Assembly (NCBI GenBank): GCA_947630325.1
Contig: CANRHB010000001.1
Location: forward strand, 219,579 to 283,578
DNA from: an uncultured Clostridia bacterium
GTDB lineage: Bacteria > Bacillota > Clostridia > Christensenellales > Borkfalkiaceae
DNA: 64,000 nucleotides
Direction of reading: 5' to 3'
Shown: positions 38,211 to 47,176 of the stretch, one piece after another
How positions within the stretch are numbered: position 1 is the stretch's first letter
Layout: every line of letters starts with the position of its first letter
Notes under the pieces: generated by a model
What the model was told of the DNA's origin: nothing
The model's database searches: none
What the model saw: the letters and a program-made list of their open reading frames with translations, nothing else
Position numbers and translations under genes: made by a program

Positions 38211-39169
38211 AGTAGCTCCAAGCTCTCGGGTGCGATCTCCGCAAGCCCGTTTTCGATGTCGTGCACGAGGGAGACTGCCGCGGAGAGCATGGGCGTCTCC
38301 ACCCCGAGTTTTTCTCCCGCCTTGACGACCGCGCCCGCCACAAAGTCGACGTCGCACCGCCGCCCCGCCTCGAGGTCCTTGAGCATTCCCGAGCGGATGT
38401 CCTTGTGCTTTTTCATGGCGACGGGAAGGAGGAGCCCAGCAAAGGGCGAAGAGAAGAGTTTCAAAATGTCGTGCCCGTTCTGGACGAGGCGTTTGCACCC
38501 CGCCGCCTTCGCAACGAAGATCGTCTCCCGCATGAGGGAGAGGACGAGTTTTTTGTGCTTCTTTGCAAGTTCGCCGAAGGAAAGAGCGGAAATCGCGGAA
38601 AGGGTGGAGAACGCCGCATTGACGACAAGTTTGCTAAACCTGATCTCGGCAAGATCCCCCACCGTCACCGTGAACGCGGACGAGAGCAGGGTTTTGAGTT
38701 CTTCGAGTTTCTTCCCTCTGCCGTATGCGCCGAGCGCGAGGCACAGTTCTTTTGAAGTAAGTTTCACTTTGCCGGGAGAAACAAGTTCCGCGCCCCAGCC
38801 GAGCGCGCAACCGTAAATTCCGTCCTTGGGCAGGACGCGCGCAAGTCCCTCTTCGGGAAGCCCGTTCTGCACGGTGACGAGGGCTCCGTCCTCTTTCAAA
38901 AAGGGCGTTAAGAATGCGGCGATCGCGCCGTTCTCCCTCTGCTTTGTGGCGAGAAAGATGACGTCGTACTCCCCTTTCATCTCCCCGGGAAGGAGGGCGT
39001 GGACGGGGACGGTCCCATTTCCCTCGATTTCCGCGCCGCGGGTGTTGAGCGCGTTCACATGGGCGGCGTTACGGGTGACAAAGTCGCAGGAAAGGGCGGG
39101 ATCTTTCCGCACCAGCCATGCGCCGAGGCTTGTTCCCATGGCGCCCGCGCCGTAAATACAAATTCTCAT
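38207..39169 (-). CDS. panE: Ketopantoate reductase family protein
   Basis: This 320-residue protein opens with the Rossmann motif IYGAGAMGTSLGAWL. It has LATKQRENG, VTVQNGLPEE and a Lys in FSKLVVNAAF, as in ketopantoate reductases, which reduce 2-dehydropantoate with NADPH for coenzyme A synthesis. Related family members act on other 2-keto acids, so the symbol is tentative. It overlaps aroK upstream and the phosphatase downstream, each by ATGA. Confidence 0.8.
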   Translation of the reverse strand: MRICIYGAGAMGTSLGAWLVRKDPALSCDFVTRNAAHVNALNTRGAEIEGNGTVPVHALLPGEMKGEYDVIFLATKQRENGAIAAFLTPFLKEDGALVTVQNGLPEEGLARVLPKDGIYGCALGWGAELVSPGKVKLTSKELCLALGAYGRGKKLEELKTLLSSAFTVTVGDLAEIRFSKLVVNAAFSTLSAISALSFGELAKKHKKLVLSLMRETIFVAKAAGCKRLVQNGHDILKLFSSPFAGLLLPVAMKKHKDIRSGMLKDLEAGRRCDVDFVAGAVVKAGEKLGVETPMLSAAVSLVHDIENGLAEIAPESLELL

Positions 39170-39657
39170 AAAAAGAGCAATTCCTCTGCGATCTCTTCGG
39201 GCGACTTTCCCGTGCAATCTGCGGCAAGATCGGCATATTTTTCATAGAGCGGCACGCGCTCGGCATAGAGTTCTTTCAAGGTGGCGATATTCCCCCGCAT
39301 GACGACGCCGCGCGCCGTGAAGTCGGGAATGCGCTTTTCCACTTCCCGCTCGGAGAGCTTCAAATAGACGGTCTTTCCGAGCGATTTCAAGTGCGCCATC
39401 GCCCGCTCCGAATAGACCGCGCTCCCGCCCGTTGCGATGACGGCGTTCTCCTCTTTGACGGAGCAGAGCGTCTCTTCCTCCACTTTAAGAAACCCCTCCG
39501 CGCCGAGACGGGCGATGGTAGCGGAAAGGGGCTCTTTTGTGCGGGCGCGGATGAGCTCGTCCCCGTCCAAAAAGAGACGGCCGCTCTTTTTTGCGAGGAG
39601 TTTTCCGACGCTCGTCTTTCCCGACGAGGGCATTCCGATGAGGACGACGCTGTTCAT
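39166..39657 (-). CDS. aroK: Shikimate kinase
   Basis: This 163-residue kinase phosphorylates shikimate. Walker A is IGMPSSGKTSVGKLLA, the substrate motif is FLDGDELI (equivalent to DxD), and VIATGGSAVYSE is the GGGxV-like site. It provides the substrate of AroA, encoded at 20338. It is first in a tightly overlapping aroK-panE-phosphatase-gltX-thyA-folA series. Confidence 0.93.
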   Translation of the reverse strand: MNSVVLIGMPSSGKTSVGKLLAKKSGRLFLDGDELIRARTKEPLSATIARLGAEGFLKVEEETLCSVKEENAVIATGGSAVYSERAMAHLKSLGKTVYLKLSEREVEKRIPDFTARGVVMRGNIATLKELYAERVPLYEKYADLAADCTGKSPEEIAEELLFL

Positions 39658-39725
39658 ACTTTTTCATTATAATGCTTCTTTTGGAAAAAGTCAACAGTGC
39701 GCCCCTTCTCTGTCCCAAAAAAAAG

Positions 39726-39754
39726 TTGACTTCTTCCCCCGCCCGCGCTATAAT
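39726..39754 (+). promoter_or_regulatory. Promoter of small lipoprotein gene
   Basis: TTGACT (39726-39731), 17-bp spacer, TATAAT (39749-39754). Confidence 0.85.
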
Positions 39755-39770
39755 TGTGGTAATTCCACAA
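39754..39770. promoter_or_regulatory. Operator-like inverted repeat at the transcription start
   Basis: TTGTGG-TAATT-CCACAA, a perfect 17-bp inverted repeat covering the expected start at about 39761. The position fits a repressor site; as RNA it could also form a small 5' hairpin. Confidence 0.5.
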
Positions 39771-39783
39771 GGAGGAGAGAATA

Positions 39784-40236
39784 ATGAAAAAGAAAGTATC
39801 GCTTATCACTTGTCTGATGCTTGCCGCGGTCATGCTTCTCGTGTTCTGCGGGTGCAGTTCCTTCGGCGGCATCAAGTCCGCTTACGAAAAAGAGGGCTAT
39901 GAAGAGGCCGAACTCTCGAAGGAGATCAAGGCTCTTTACGAGAACACGGAGGAATACAAGAAAATTTCCGAAGTCGTCAAAATTCACGTTATGCAGAAAA
40001 AGTCCACGGGCGAGAGCGTGCTCGGCGACCTTGCAAACAAACTCACCGTCGCCGTTATCGCGGAGTTCAACTCCAACGAGGAGATGGAGCAGGCTCTTAA
40101 AGACCATGTGACCGACGCGGACGCGAAAAACGTGTATGACGAGCTCCAGAAACTCGAAACCGTAAGCGGAAATTGCCTGTTGCTCTTCTATACTCCCGCA
40201 ACGAAAGGGCTGGAAATTTTCAAAAACACCAAATAA
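39784..40236 (+). CDS. Small lipoprotein of unknown function
   Basis: This 150-residue protein has a signal MKKKVSLITCLMLAAVMLLVFCGCSS with a lipobox Cys near 24, and then a mostly helical, charged body (SAYEKEGYEEAELSKEIKALYENTEEYKKISEVV). I do not recognise the family. The promoter, ribosome site (GGAGGAG) and terminator show it is a single-gene transcription unit. Confidence 0.85.
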   Translation: MKKKVSLITCLMLAAVMLLVFCGCSSFGGIKSAYEKEGYEEAELSKEIKALYENTEEYKKISEVVKIHVMQKKSTGESVLGDLANKLTVAVIAEFNSNEEMEQALKDHVTDADAKNVYDELQKLETVSGNCLLLFYTPATKGLEIFKNTK

Positions 40237-40241
40237 CCCCT

Positions 40242-40272
40242 ATTCCCTTCCCCTGCGGAAGGGAATTTTTTT
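40242..40272 (+). terminator. Terminator of small lipoprotein gene
   Basis: TTCCCTTCC-CCTGC-GGAAGGGAA followed by seven T residues. Confidence 0.9.
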
Positions 40273-40300
40273 CGAATTTTCAAAATACACCCAAAAAAAG

Positions 40301-40329
40301 TTGTCTTTCTTGCGGGGTTATGCTATAAT
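40301..40329 (+). promoter_or_regulatory. Promoter of secG-rnr-smpB
   Basis: TTGTCT (40301-40306), 17-bp spacer, TATAAT (40324-40329). Confidence 0.85.
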
Positions 40330-40363
40330 ATCTTCCGTATTCTGCTGAAAAAGGAAAAAGGCT

Positions 40364-40672
40364 ATGAATTTTGGAGCATTTTTTGCAAGTTTATTGGCGC
40401 CGATCGACTATCTCGCCTACCGCGTAACGAGTTTGGTGCTCATCATCCTCATGTTTGTTGCCGCGCTTGCGGCGATCATCCTCGTCATGTTCCAACCCGG
40501 GAACTCTCAGGGCATCGACGCGCTCAGCGGCTCGAGCGAAACCTTCTATGGAAAGAACAAGGGAAAGTCCACCGAGTCCATCTTAAAGCGTTGGACGGTC
40601 GCCTGCCTCGTCATTTTGGGGGTGTTGGCGGTGGTGTTCTTCATCATCTCCATCGAATCGCTTTGGGCATAA
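40364..40672 (+). CDS. secG: Protein translocase subunit SecG
   Basis: This 102-residue protein has two membrane helices (about residues 20-43 and 77-98) around a polar loop. The loop, MFQPGNSQGIDALSGSSETFYGKNKGKS, is the SecG signature. SecG assists the SecYEG channel. It opens the common secG-rnr-smpB operon. Confidence 0.93.
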   Translation: MNFGAFFASLLAPIDYLAYRVTSLVLIILMFVAALAAIILVMFQPGNSQGIDALSGSSETFYGKNKGKSTESILKRWTVACLVILGVLAVVFFIISIESLWA

Positions 40673-40726
40673 CCGAAAAAAGACTTTTTACGGGCGGCGA
40701 AAAGCTGCCCGTTTTTTTGACTTGAT

Positions 40727-42811
40727 ATGAACGTAAAACACGCGTTGCTTGAAAAATTCAAGGACGGCTCCTTTGCCCTCTGCACCGACTATGAGATCGC
40801 AAAACTTCTGCGCCTCGGAAAGCGGGAGAGCGCAGGGCTCCGCGACATCCTCCTCTCCCTCTGCCGCGAGGGCGAACTGCTTACCGACAGCCGCTCCCGC
40901 TTCGGCACAGCGGAGCAATTCGGCGCGCGCAAGGGAGAATTTCTCGGCAACGAGCGCGGGTTCGGGTTTGTCACCTTCGGGGACGGTTCGCCCGATCTCT
41001 TCATCCCCCGCCGCGCGACCTTCGGAGCCCTCCACGGCGACACCGTGCTGGCCTTCGGCGTGGAGGGCCGCTCGGACGACGAGGGGGAAATTCTCGCCAT
41101 CTTGGACCGCGGCTGTAAGGAGACGGTGGGCACCTACCGCCGCGAACGGCAGGTGGGCTACCTCGTCCCCGACGACAGGCGGCTGAGCGTGGAGATTTAC
41201 ATCCCCGCAGGCAAGCAGAACGGCGCGAAGAGCGGCTGTAAAGCGGTCGCAAAAGTGCGCTCTTTTACGGGAAAGACGCCCGTCGGGGAAATTATAGAGG
41301 TCCTCGGGCGGGAGGGCGACTTCTTCACCGAGGAACTCTCCCTCATCCGCGCCCATAAACTGCGTGAAGAGTTCCCCGCGGACGTCCTTTCGGAGGGAAA
41401 GAAGCAGGCGGAGCGATCTTTCTCGCAAACCGACCTCAAAGGAAGGGAGGACCTGAGAAATCAGCTCATCATCACCGTGGACGGCGAGGACACGCGGGAC
41501 ATCGACGACGCTATCTCCATCGAAAAACGGGCGGGGAAGTTCTATTTGGGCGTGCACATCGCCGACGTTTCCCATTACGTTGCGCGGGGGAGCCGCCTCG
41601 ACGGGGAGGCCTTTCTGCGCGGGACGAGCGTGTACTTCCCCGACCGCGTTCTCCCCATGCTCCCCCCTTCCCTTTCCAACGACATCTGCTCCCTCAACGA
41701 GGGCGTGGACAGGCTTACCCTCTCCTGCTTGATGACGGTGGACGCGCACGGAAACGTGACGAAAAAGCGGATATGCCCCTCAATTATCCGCTCCCGCCAC
41801 CGCATGACCTATACCGACATGACAAAACTCGCCGAACGCGACCCCGAGACGGCGAAAAAATACCCCGATCTTCTCGAATTTGCCGAGGTCGCCTCCGAAC
41901 TTACGGGCATTCTCAAACGGGCGCGGGAGGGACGGGGCGGCATTGCGCTCGACGTGAAGGAGGCAAAGATCCTCTATGAGGACGGGACGATCTCCATTCC
42001 CGATTTCGAGCGCACGATCTCCCACGAGATGATAGAACAATTCATGGTGCTTGCCAACGAGAGCGTTGCCGAGCTCATGACCGAAAAAAAGGTCCCCTTT
42101 GTCTACCGCGTCCACGAGCCGCCGAGTGCGGAGAAGGCGCAAGGGCTACTCGCTTTTCTCTCCGAGGCGGGCATACGGGCGAATTTCAACACCCAAAAAG
42201 TGACCCCGCGCGACTATGCCGCCATTCTCTCCCGTCTCGAAGGCTCCCCCCTCTCTCCCCTCGTCAACCGCGTGATGTTGCGCTCCATGATGAAGGCGCG
42301 CTACTCCCCCGAGAACGTGGGGCACTTCGGGCTCGCCTCCGACTGCTATTGCCACTTTACCTCCCCCATCCGCCGCTATCCCGACCTCTGCATCCACCGC
42401 ATCATCAAAGAGGCGATCATAGATCCCGCGGCGGCGAAAAAATACGAGGGGTTCGTTGCGGACGCCTCCATCCGCTCCTCGGAGTGCGAAAAGAACGCCG
42501 CGGACGCAGAGCGGGAGGTGGACGCCCTCTATATCGTGGCCTACATGCAGGACAAGATCGGGAAAAGGTATGAGGCGACGATTTCGGGCATGAATTCTTA
42601 CGGGCTGTTTGCCGAACTTTCCAACACCGTTGAGGGGTTCATTCCCATCGACACCCTGCCCGACGATCGTTACGAATATCTCGAGGACAGACACATTTTA
42701 AGGGGCATAAGGCATTCCTACATGCTCGGGGAAAAGATCGAAATAGAAGTGACGGGAACAGATTGGGGAATGCGGAGGACGAACTTCGCATTGCTCCGAA
42801 AAGGAGTTTGA
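40727..42811 (+). CDS. rnr: Ribonuclease R
   Basis: This 694-residue 3'-5' exoribonuclease has an N-terminal winged helix, cold-shock domains (GNERGFGFVTFGDGSPDLFIP), the catalytic RNB domain with VDGEDTRDIDDAISIE (metal-binding aspartates) and a C-terminal S1 domain (GKRYEATISGMNSYGLFAEL). RNase R degrades structured RNA and acts with tmRNA-SmpB on stalled messages, which fits the downstream smpB. Confidence 0.96.
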   Translation: MNVKHALLEKFKDGSFALCTDYEIAKLLRLGKRESAGLRDILLSLCREGELLTDSRSRFGTAEQFGARKGEFLGNERGFGFVTFGDGSPDLFIPRRATFGALHGDTVLAFGVEGRSDDEGEILAILDRGCKETVGTYRRERQVGYLVPDDRRLSVEIYIPAGKQNGAKSGCKAVAKVRSFTGKTPVGEIIEVLGREGDFFTEELSLIRAHKLREEFPADVLSEGKKQAERSFSQTDLKGREDLRNQLIITVDGEDTRDIDDAISIEKRAGKFYLGVHIADVSHYVARGSRLDGEAFLRGTSVYFPDRVLPMLPPSLSNDICSLNEGVDRLTLSCLMTVDAHGNVTKKRICPSIIRSRHRMTYTDMTKLAERDPETAKKYPDLLEFAEVASELTGILKRAREGRGGIALDVKEAKILYEDGTISIPDFERTISHEMIEQFMVLANESVAELMTEKKVPFVYRVHEPPSAEKAQGLLAFLSEAGIRANFNTQKVTPRDYAAILSRLEGSPLSPLVNRVMLRSMMKARYSPENVGHFGLASDCYCHFTSPIRRYPDLCIHRIIKEAIIDPAAAKKYEGFVADASIRSSECEKNAADAEREVDALYIVAYMQDKIGKRYEATISGMNSYGLFAELSNTVEGFIPIDTLPDDRYEYLEDRHILRGIRHSYMLGEKIEIEVTGTDWGMRRTNFALLRKGV

Positions 42812-42812
42812 A

Positions 42813-43262
42813 ATGAAGATCATTGCCGTAAATAAATCCGCCTCCTTCGAATATTTCATCGAGGAACGCTATGAGGCGGGCATCGTGCTCGAAGGGAGCG
42901 AAGTGAAATCTCTGCGGGGCGGAAAGGCCTCCTTGGGAGAGTGTTTCTGCGAAGTGCGGGCGGGAGAGGTCATCGTGAAGAATATGCACATCGCCCTCTA
43001 TGACAAGAGCGGGGCCTTCTCCACCAAGGACAGCCGCCGCGACAGAAAGTTGCTCCTGCACAGACAAGAGATCCACAAAATCGTGGGCAAGGTGCACGAA
43101 AAAGGATATACCCTCGTGCCCCTCAAACTCTATTTTAAGGACGCGCTCGTCAAGATGGAGGTCGCGCTCTGCCGCGGCAAACACACCTATGATAAAAAAC
43201 AGGCGCTCAAAGCGCGAGACACCAAGCGCGACACCGACCGCGCCATCAAAGAAATGATGTGA
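42813..43262 (+). CDS. smpB: SsrA (tmRNA)-binding protein SmpB
   Basis: This 149-residue protein carries the conserved segments NKSASFEYFIEERYEAGIVLEGSEVKSLR and GKASLGECFCEV, then LLLHRQEIHKIVGKVHEKGYTLVPLKLYF and the basic C-terminal tail. It delivers tmRNA to stalled ribosomes. It starts one base after the rnr stop with AAAAGGAG upstream. I see no tmRNA gene after it. Confidence 0.96.
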   Translation: MKIIAVNKSASFEYFIEERYEAGIVLEGSEVKSLRGGKASLGECFCEVRAGEVIVKNMHIALYDKSGAFSTKDSRRDRKLLLHRQEIHKIVGKVHEKGYTLVPLKLYFKDALVKMEVALCRGKHTYDKKQALKARDTKRDTDRAIKEMM

Positions 43263-43272
43263 AACCGAATAT

Positions 43273-43312
43273 GCGGCGGCGGAGGACAAAAGTCCTCCGC
43301 CGCCGCGTTTTT
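43273..43312 (+). terminator. Terminator of secG-rnr-smpB
   Basis: A perfect 15-bp stem, GCGGCGGCGGAGGAC and its complement, around AAAA, followed by GTTTTTATT. Confidence 0.92.
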
Positions 43313-43631
43313 ATTCGGTTTTTCTCTCCTCCTCGGGAAGGGACATGATGTCCTCGAAAAGTTTGGTCACCACGCCGTTCCCGCCGAGTTCGTGGTACGC
43401 CTCATAGCTCCGCCGCGCCGATTCCTTGACATAGATGGGACAGTACCCCCGCCCCATGTATTTGTCGTGGTACTCGATGAGTTGGTTGCGAAGAAGGCTC
43501 TGCACCCCCTCGTCGAGCGCCTTTTCCCGCTTGACCCCCTTCTTCCATTTTGTGATAAGAAAGGTGACAAGCCCGCCTGCGACCGAGGAGGTAAGGCAGG
43601 AGATCACGCTTGACAAAAGCACGCTGTTCAT
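43311..43631 (-). CDS. Small single-span protein, phage-holin-like
   Basis: This 106-residue protein begins MNSVLLSSVISCLTSSVAGGLVTFLI, one membrane segment. A soluble part with KWKKGVKREKALDEGVQSLLRNQLIEYHDKYMGRGYCPIYVKESARRSYEAYHELGGNGVV follows. Proteins with this ending are frequent in Clostridia and their phages and are often called holin-like, though no lysis role is shown. The start overlaps the upstream lipase stop by four bases. Confidence 0.75.
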   Translation of the reverse strand: MNSVLLSSVISCLTSSVAGGLVTFLITKWKKGVKREKALDEGVQSLLRNQLIEYHDKYMGRGYCPIYVKESARRSYEAYHELGGNGVVTKLFEDIMSLPEEERKTE

Positions 43632-44248
43632 GCCGTCACCTCCCGCGAGAGCTCCGCAAGATAACTTTCGGGACGGTGGGAAGCCACCCCGCCGAATCCG
43701 CGCTCCCGCCCGATGTGCAGGATCCTGCCCACGTGCCGATAGCCGAAAATACGGGGCGGCAGGTGGGTGACGATGTCGCGGCAATTTCTGACGACGGTGA
43801 AATTTTTGAAGCGCGCCTTCACCCGCCTGTTCAAAAATCCCCAAAAGACGCGCGGACAGCCGAACCCGAACCCCGCGATGTTTTCGGCGATGTCGGGGCG
43901 GTGATAGACGCAGTACTCGTGGCACAAAAGCGCGAGCGCCGCGCCGTGCGAATAGCCCGAAATGACGATCTTCTTTACGCGCTTATCGGCGATGTAGGGC
44001 GCGATGAGCGGCTCGATCGTCTTGAACACCCTCAAAAATCCGCGGTGGACGAACCACAGTTCCCCCATTTTGCGGTAGGGTTTGGCGGGAAAATCGAGAT
44101 TGTTTTTCCAATCGGTCGCACCGTTGCTCTTTTCGAAAAGAAGATAAAGGGCGTCTTTTTCCCGCTCAACGAGATAGGACGCCGCATTTTCTTGAAGTTG
44201 CTTATATGGCGCACGCAAGGTGCGCAGAAACAGTTGATATAATTTCAT
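43628..44248 (-). CDS. Lipase class 3 family hydrolase
   Basis: This 206-residue protein has the alpha/beta-hydrolase nucleophile elbow GYSHGAA (Ser 100) and the later aspartate and histidine expected for a class 3 lipase (NCRDIVTHLPP, then HIGRE). The FGFGCPRVFW segment is characteristic of Lipase_3. There is no signal peptide. Coupling to a holin-like protein recalls phage cassettes. The substrate is unknown. Confidence 0.88.
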   Translation of the reverse strand: MKLYQLFLRTLRAPYKQLQENAASYLVEREKDALYLLFEKSNGATDWKNNLDFPAKPYRKMGELWFVHRGFLRVFKTIEPLIAPYIADKRVKKIVISGYSHGAALALLCHEYCVYHRPDIAENIAGFGFGCPRVFWGFLNRRVKARFKNFTVVRNCRDIVTHLPPRIFGYRHVGRILHIGRERGFGGVASHRPESYLAELSREVTA

Positions 44249-44381
44249 TGGGTCCTCCCCCTTTTTTCTCCCTTCTATTTTATCATAGGAATGAGAGGTT
44301 TATGGGGATAGGTGCCATTTTTTTTGCGCTCTTCCGCAAAAAAGAACCCACGGGAATCTATTCGGCGCGCGACGGGAACGC

Positions 44382-44410
44382 TTGACATTCTATTGATAAA
44401 AGAATACAAT
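44382..44410 (+). promoter_or_regulatory. Promoter of the ABC exporter gene
   Basis: TTGACA (44382-44387), 17-bp spacer, TACAAT (44405-44410). Confidence 0.85.
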
Positions 44411-44476
44411 AATATTGACCGAAATTTAACGATCGCGTGAAAAATTATCGTCTTTCTCAAAAAACGAAGGGGAATA

Positions 44477-47089
44477 ATGATACAGGCAAAAGAACTCACA
44501 AAAATATACAAGAGCCGCAAAGGCGGGACGTGCGTTGCGCTCGACCACATCAGCTTTCATTTGCCCGATAAAGGGTTCGTCTTTGTGATAGGCAAGAGCG
44601 GGAGCGGCAAGACGACGCTTTTATCCCTTCTCGGCGGGCTGGACACCATCACCTCGGGCGAGATCGTTGAAAACGGCCGAGAACTGAGCCGATTCGGGCT
44701 CGGGGAACAAGTTTGTTACCGCAACTCGACGATCGGTTTCATCTTCCAGGACTTTCACCTCCTGGACGATCTGACCATATACGAAAACATCTCCCTCGCG
44801 CTTGAAATCCGCGGGGAAGAAGACAGAGAAAAGGTGCTCAAAGCGCTTGCGGACACCGACCTTGCGGAATTTGAAAACCGCTATCCGAAAGAACTTTCGG
44901 GCGGGCAAAAACAGCGTGTTGCGATCGCCCGCGCACTTGTCAAGCAACCGTCCATGATCCTTGCGGACGAGCCCACGGGCAACCTCGACAGCAAGACGAC
45001 CGTGCAGATCCTCGACCTGCTCAAGGAACTCTCCAAAGAGAAACTCGTCGTCATCGTCTCCCATAACCTCAGCGACGCGGAACATTATGCCGACGAGATC
45101 CTTGAGCTTTCCGAGGGCAAGATCCTTCGGCACGTCAAGCGTAACCAAGCGTTCGACAACCGGCTGAGGGTGGTGAACGACACGCTTATCATTCCATACG
45201 GCGAAAAATTTACAGACGAAAATTTGAACAGTGTCAATTCCATTTTGGAAAGCGGCGGCATCAAAACCATAAGGCAAGAGAGCGACAGATTTTTGCCCCA
45301 TGAGGAGGTCCCGCCCGAAACTGCTTCCCCTCTGCCGTTTGCGAAAAAACACATCAAATTGCGATCGGCAGCAAAACTCTCCGTCAAATTTGCCCGCCGC
45401 AGTTGGCTCTGGTTCTGCGCCTACTCTGTCATTTTTGCCGTCATATTGGTCGTTTTGGGCCTTTCTCAGCTCATTATGAACTTCAACGGCGGCAAAGTGG
45501 TCGCAACGGAAATGGCAAAGCGAAGCCTAAGCTGTACCTCCTTCCTTAAAAACGAGAACGACTGCTATGAAAGTGTGGATCCGCTCCGCATTCTGGACGT
45601 CAACGAGGGCGACCTCCAAAAATTCTATGACGCAGGATATGAGGGGAAGGCATATCCGCTCATCAATTTTTCTGTTCAAAACGCGGGCGCGACCGACACC
45701 CTCGCGCAAAAAAAAGTAAAAATCGATACCAACCCCTACAACGTCGACGCAACGGGCGGATTGCTCATAACGGACGAAGAATTTGTAAAGAACAAATTCG
45801 GCAAGCTGGAATTTCTCGCCACAGCGGATGTACAACGCGACGACGGAATTTTCATTACCGACTACCTCGCCGATTCGGTCATTCTCAACCGTCCCGACCA
45901 ACAGCTGACCTATCGGGACCTTCTGCAAGAAGTGCATTGGAATACATATCAAAGTTGGGCTTACGTCAACGGGATCATATATACCGGCTATAAGCAACGC
46001 TACAAAGATATCATCGAGATCCTGTCCGATCCGCAACTTTCCAAAGCGGATATCCGTGAGTTCATCAAGAACGAAAAGTGCCTCGAAATGTTCGACGAAT
46101 TGACGCAGTATCTCAACATTGCCTACACTTTCAACAAAGATTTTGTAGATGCCGCCGCGAAACTCAAAGGAAAACAGGCGATCGCCTCCGCGCGGAGTTG
46201 TTTTGAAATGGACGGGCGGATCTACAATTTTGAATCCAAATATTTTTCGGACGAAAGTGCACGCAGTAGCAAACGGACATTGAAAGAGAACGAGATCATA
46301 ATGAACTATGAGACGTACAATAGTGTGTTCGGCAAATCATACACGCCGCTGACCCTCAAAGATTTCGTCCCCCATTCGGTCACGCTGCACTATTATTTGT
46401 TCTGCGACCAATACAGATCGGTCGAAAAGTACGAAAAGACGTTCACCATCGTTAAGTTATCCGAAAAAGGGCTCCCCTGTTATATATCGGGAGAAACGTT
46501 TGAAGAGTTGTCGCGCATAGAATACTTTACCATGGGCTACTACTTCGACAATGCGGGGCAGACGGAACTTCTCGTCAACGTGGCGAACGACAACGGCTTC
46601 GTTCCAAACTCCTCCATCGGCAGTACCATCACCACAATGGCCGGGGCGGTGGAAGTATTCAGCCGCTTTTTCGATCTGATATTCATCATACTGTGCGTGG
46701 CGCTACTGATCCTCATGATACAGTTCGAGTTGAAAAACGTCAAAGACAAGATGAAAAATATCGGGGTCATAAAAGCTCTCGGCGGCAGAGATCTCGATCT
46801 CATTGTCATCTTCGGTTTCCAGGTGCTTGTCACGGGACTTGCAATGATCGCTCTCTATATCGTCGGCTCCTTCGTATTCATTGGGCTTGCCAACAAAGTG
46901 CTTGTGCTGTCGCTCTCCAAGTTTGCCAAGAACACCGTCGTGATGGATATTGCCTTCCTTACCGTCAAATGGCAGTACGTTTTGCAAAACTGTCTGCTTG
47001 CGCTCATCATATTAGTCCTGTCCTTTGTTGTGCCCATGGTGCGGCTCAGATATATCAAGCCAACAAATGTCATAAAAGCAAAAGAATAA
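44477..47089 (+). CDS. MacB/FtsX-type ABC transporter, ATPase-permease fusion
   Basis: This 870-residue protein joins an N-terminal ATPase to an FtsX-like permease. ATPase features are Walker [10 protein letters not shown] (39-47), Q-loop [10 protein letters not shown], signature [15 protein letters not shown] and Walker [13 protein letters not shown]. The permease has one helix near residue 310-335, a large extracytoplasmic domain of about 390 residues, and three helices at the end ([17 protein letters not shown], then an [22 protein letters not shown] segment and the last one). Such type VII transporters work in peptide or antibiotic efflux or in cell-envelope signalling. No accessory two-component system is adjacent. 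Start has AAGGGGA upstream. Confidence 0.93.
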   Translation: MIQAKELTKIYKSRKGGTCVALDHISFHLPDKGFVFVIGKSGSGKTTLLSLLGGLDTITSGEIVENGRELSRFGLGEQVCYRNSTIGFIFQDFHLLDDLTIYENISLALEIRGEEDREKVLKALADTDLAEFENRYPKELSGGQKQRVAIARALVKQPSMILADEPTGNLDSKTTVQILDLLKELSKEKLVVIVSHNLSDAEHYADEILELSEGKILRHVKRNQAFDNRLRVVNDTLIIPYGEKFTDENLNSVNSILESGGIKTIRQESDRFLPHEEVPPETASPLPFAKKHIKLRSAAKLSVKFARRSWLWFCAYSVIFAVILVVLGLSQLIMNFNGGKVVATEMAKRSLSCTSFLKNENDCYESVDPLRILDVNEGDLQKFYDAGYEGKAYPLINFSVQNAGATDTLAQKKVKIDTNPYNVDATGGLLITDEEFVKNKFGKLEFLATADVQRDDGIFITDYLADSVILNRPDQQLTYRDLLQEVHWNTYQSWAYVNGIIYTGYKQRYKDIIEILSDPQLSKADIREFIKNEKCLEMFDELTQYLNIAYTFNKDFVDAAAKLKGKQAIASARSCFEMDGRIYNFESKYFSDESARSSKRTLKENEIIMNYETYNSVFGKSYTPLTLKDFVPHSVTLHYYLFCDQYRSVEKYEKTFTIVKLSEKGLPCYISGETFEELSRIEYFTMGYYFDNAGQTELLVNVANDNGFVPNSSIGSTITTMAGAVEVFSRFFDLIFIILCVALLILMIQFELKNVKDKMKNIGVIKALGGRDLDLIVIFGFQVLVTGLAMIALYIVGSFVFIGLANKVLVLSLSKFAKNTVVMDIAFLTVKWQYVLQNCLLALIILVLSFVVPMVRLRYIKPTNVIKAKE

Positions 47090-47120
47090 ACGCCAACGTG
47101 TATTTTCCATTTACAATAAG

Positions 47121-47152
47121 AAAGGACCCGACGCGGAAGGACGGGTCCTTTT
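47121..47152. terminator. Terminator between ABC exporter and GH51-type gene
   Basis: AAAGGACCCG and CGGGTCCTTTT form a stem usable in both directions. Confidence 0.82.
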
Positions 47153-47176
47153 GAATTGAGGTTTTGTTCTGCGCGC

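Noticed and set aside
43263-43310. A tmRNA gene expected near smpB.
   Set aside because: Only a terminator lies between smpB and the next gene; no tRNA-like ends are visible.
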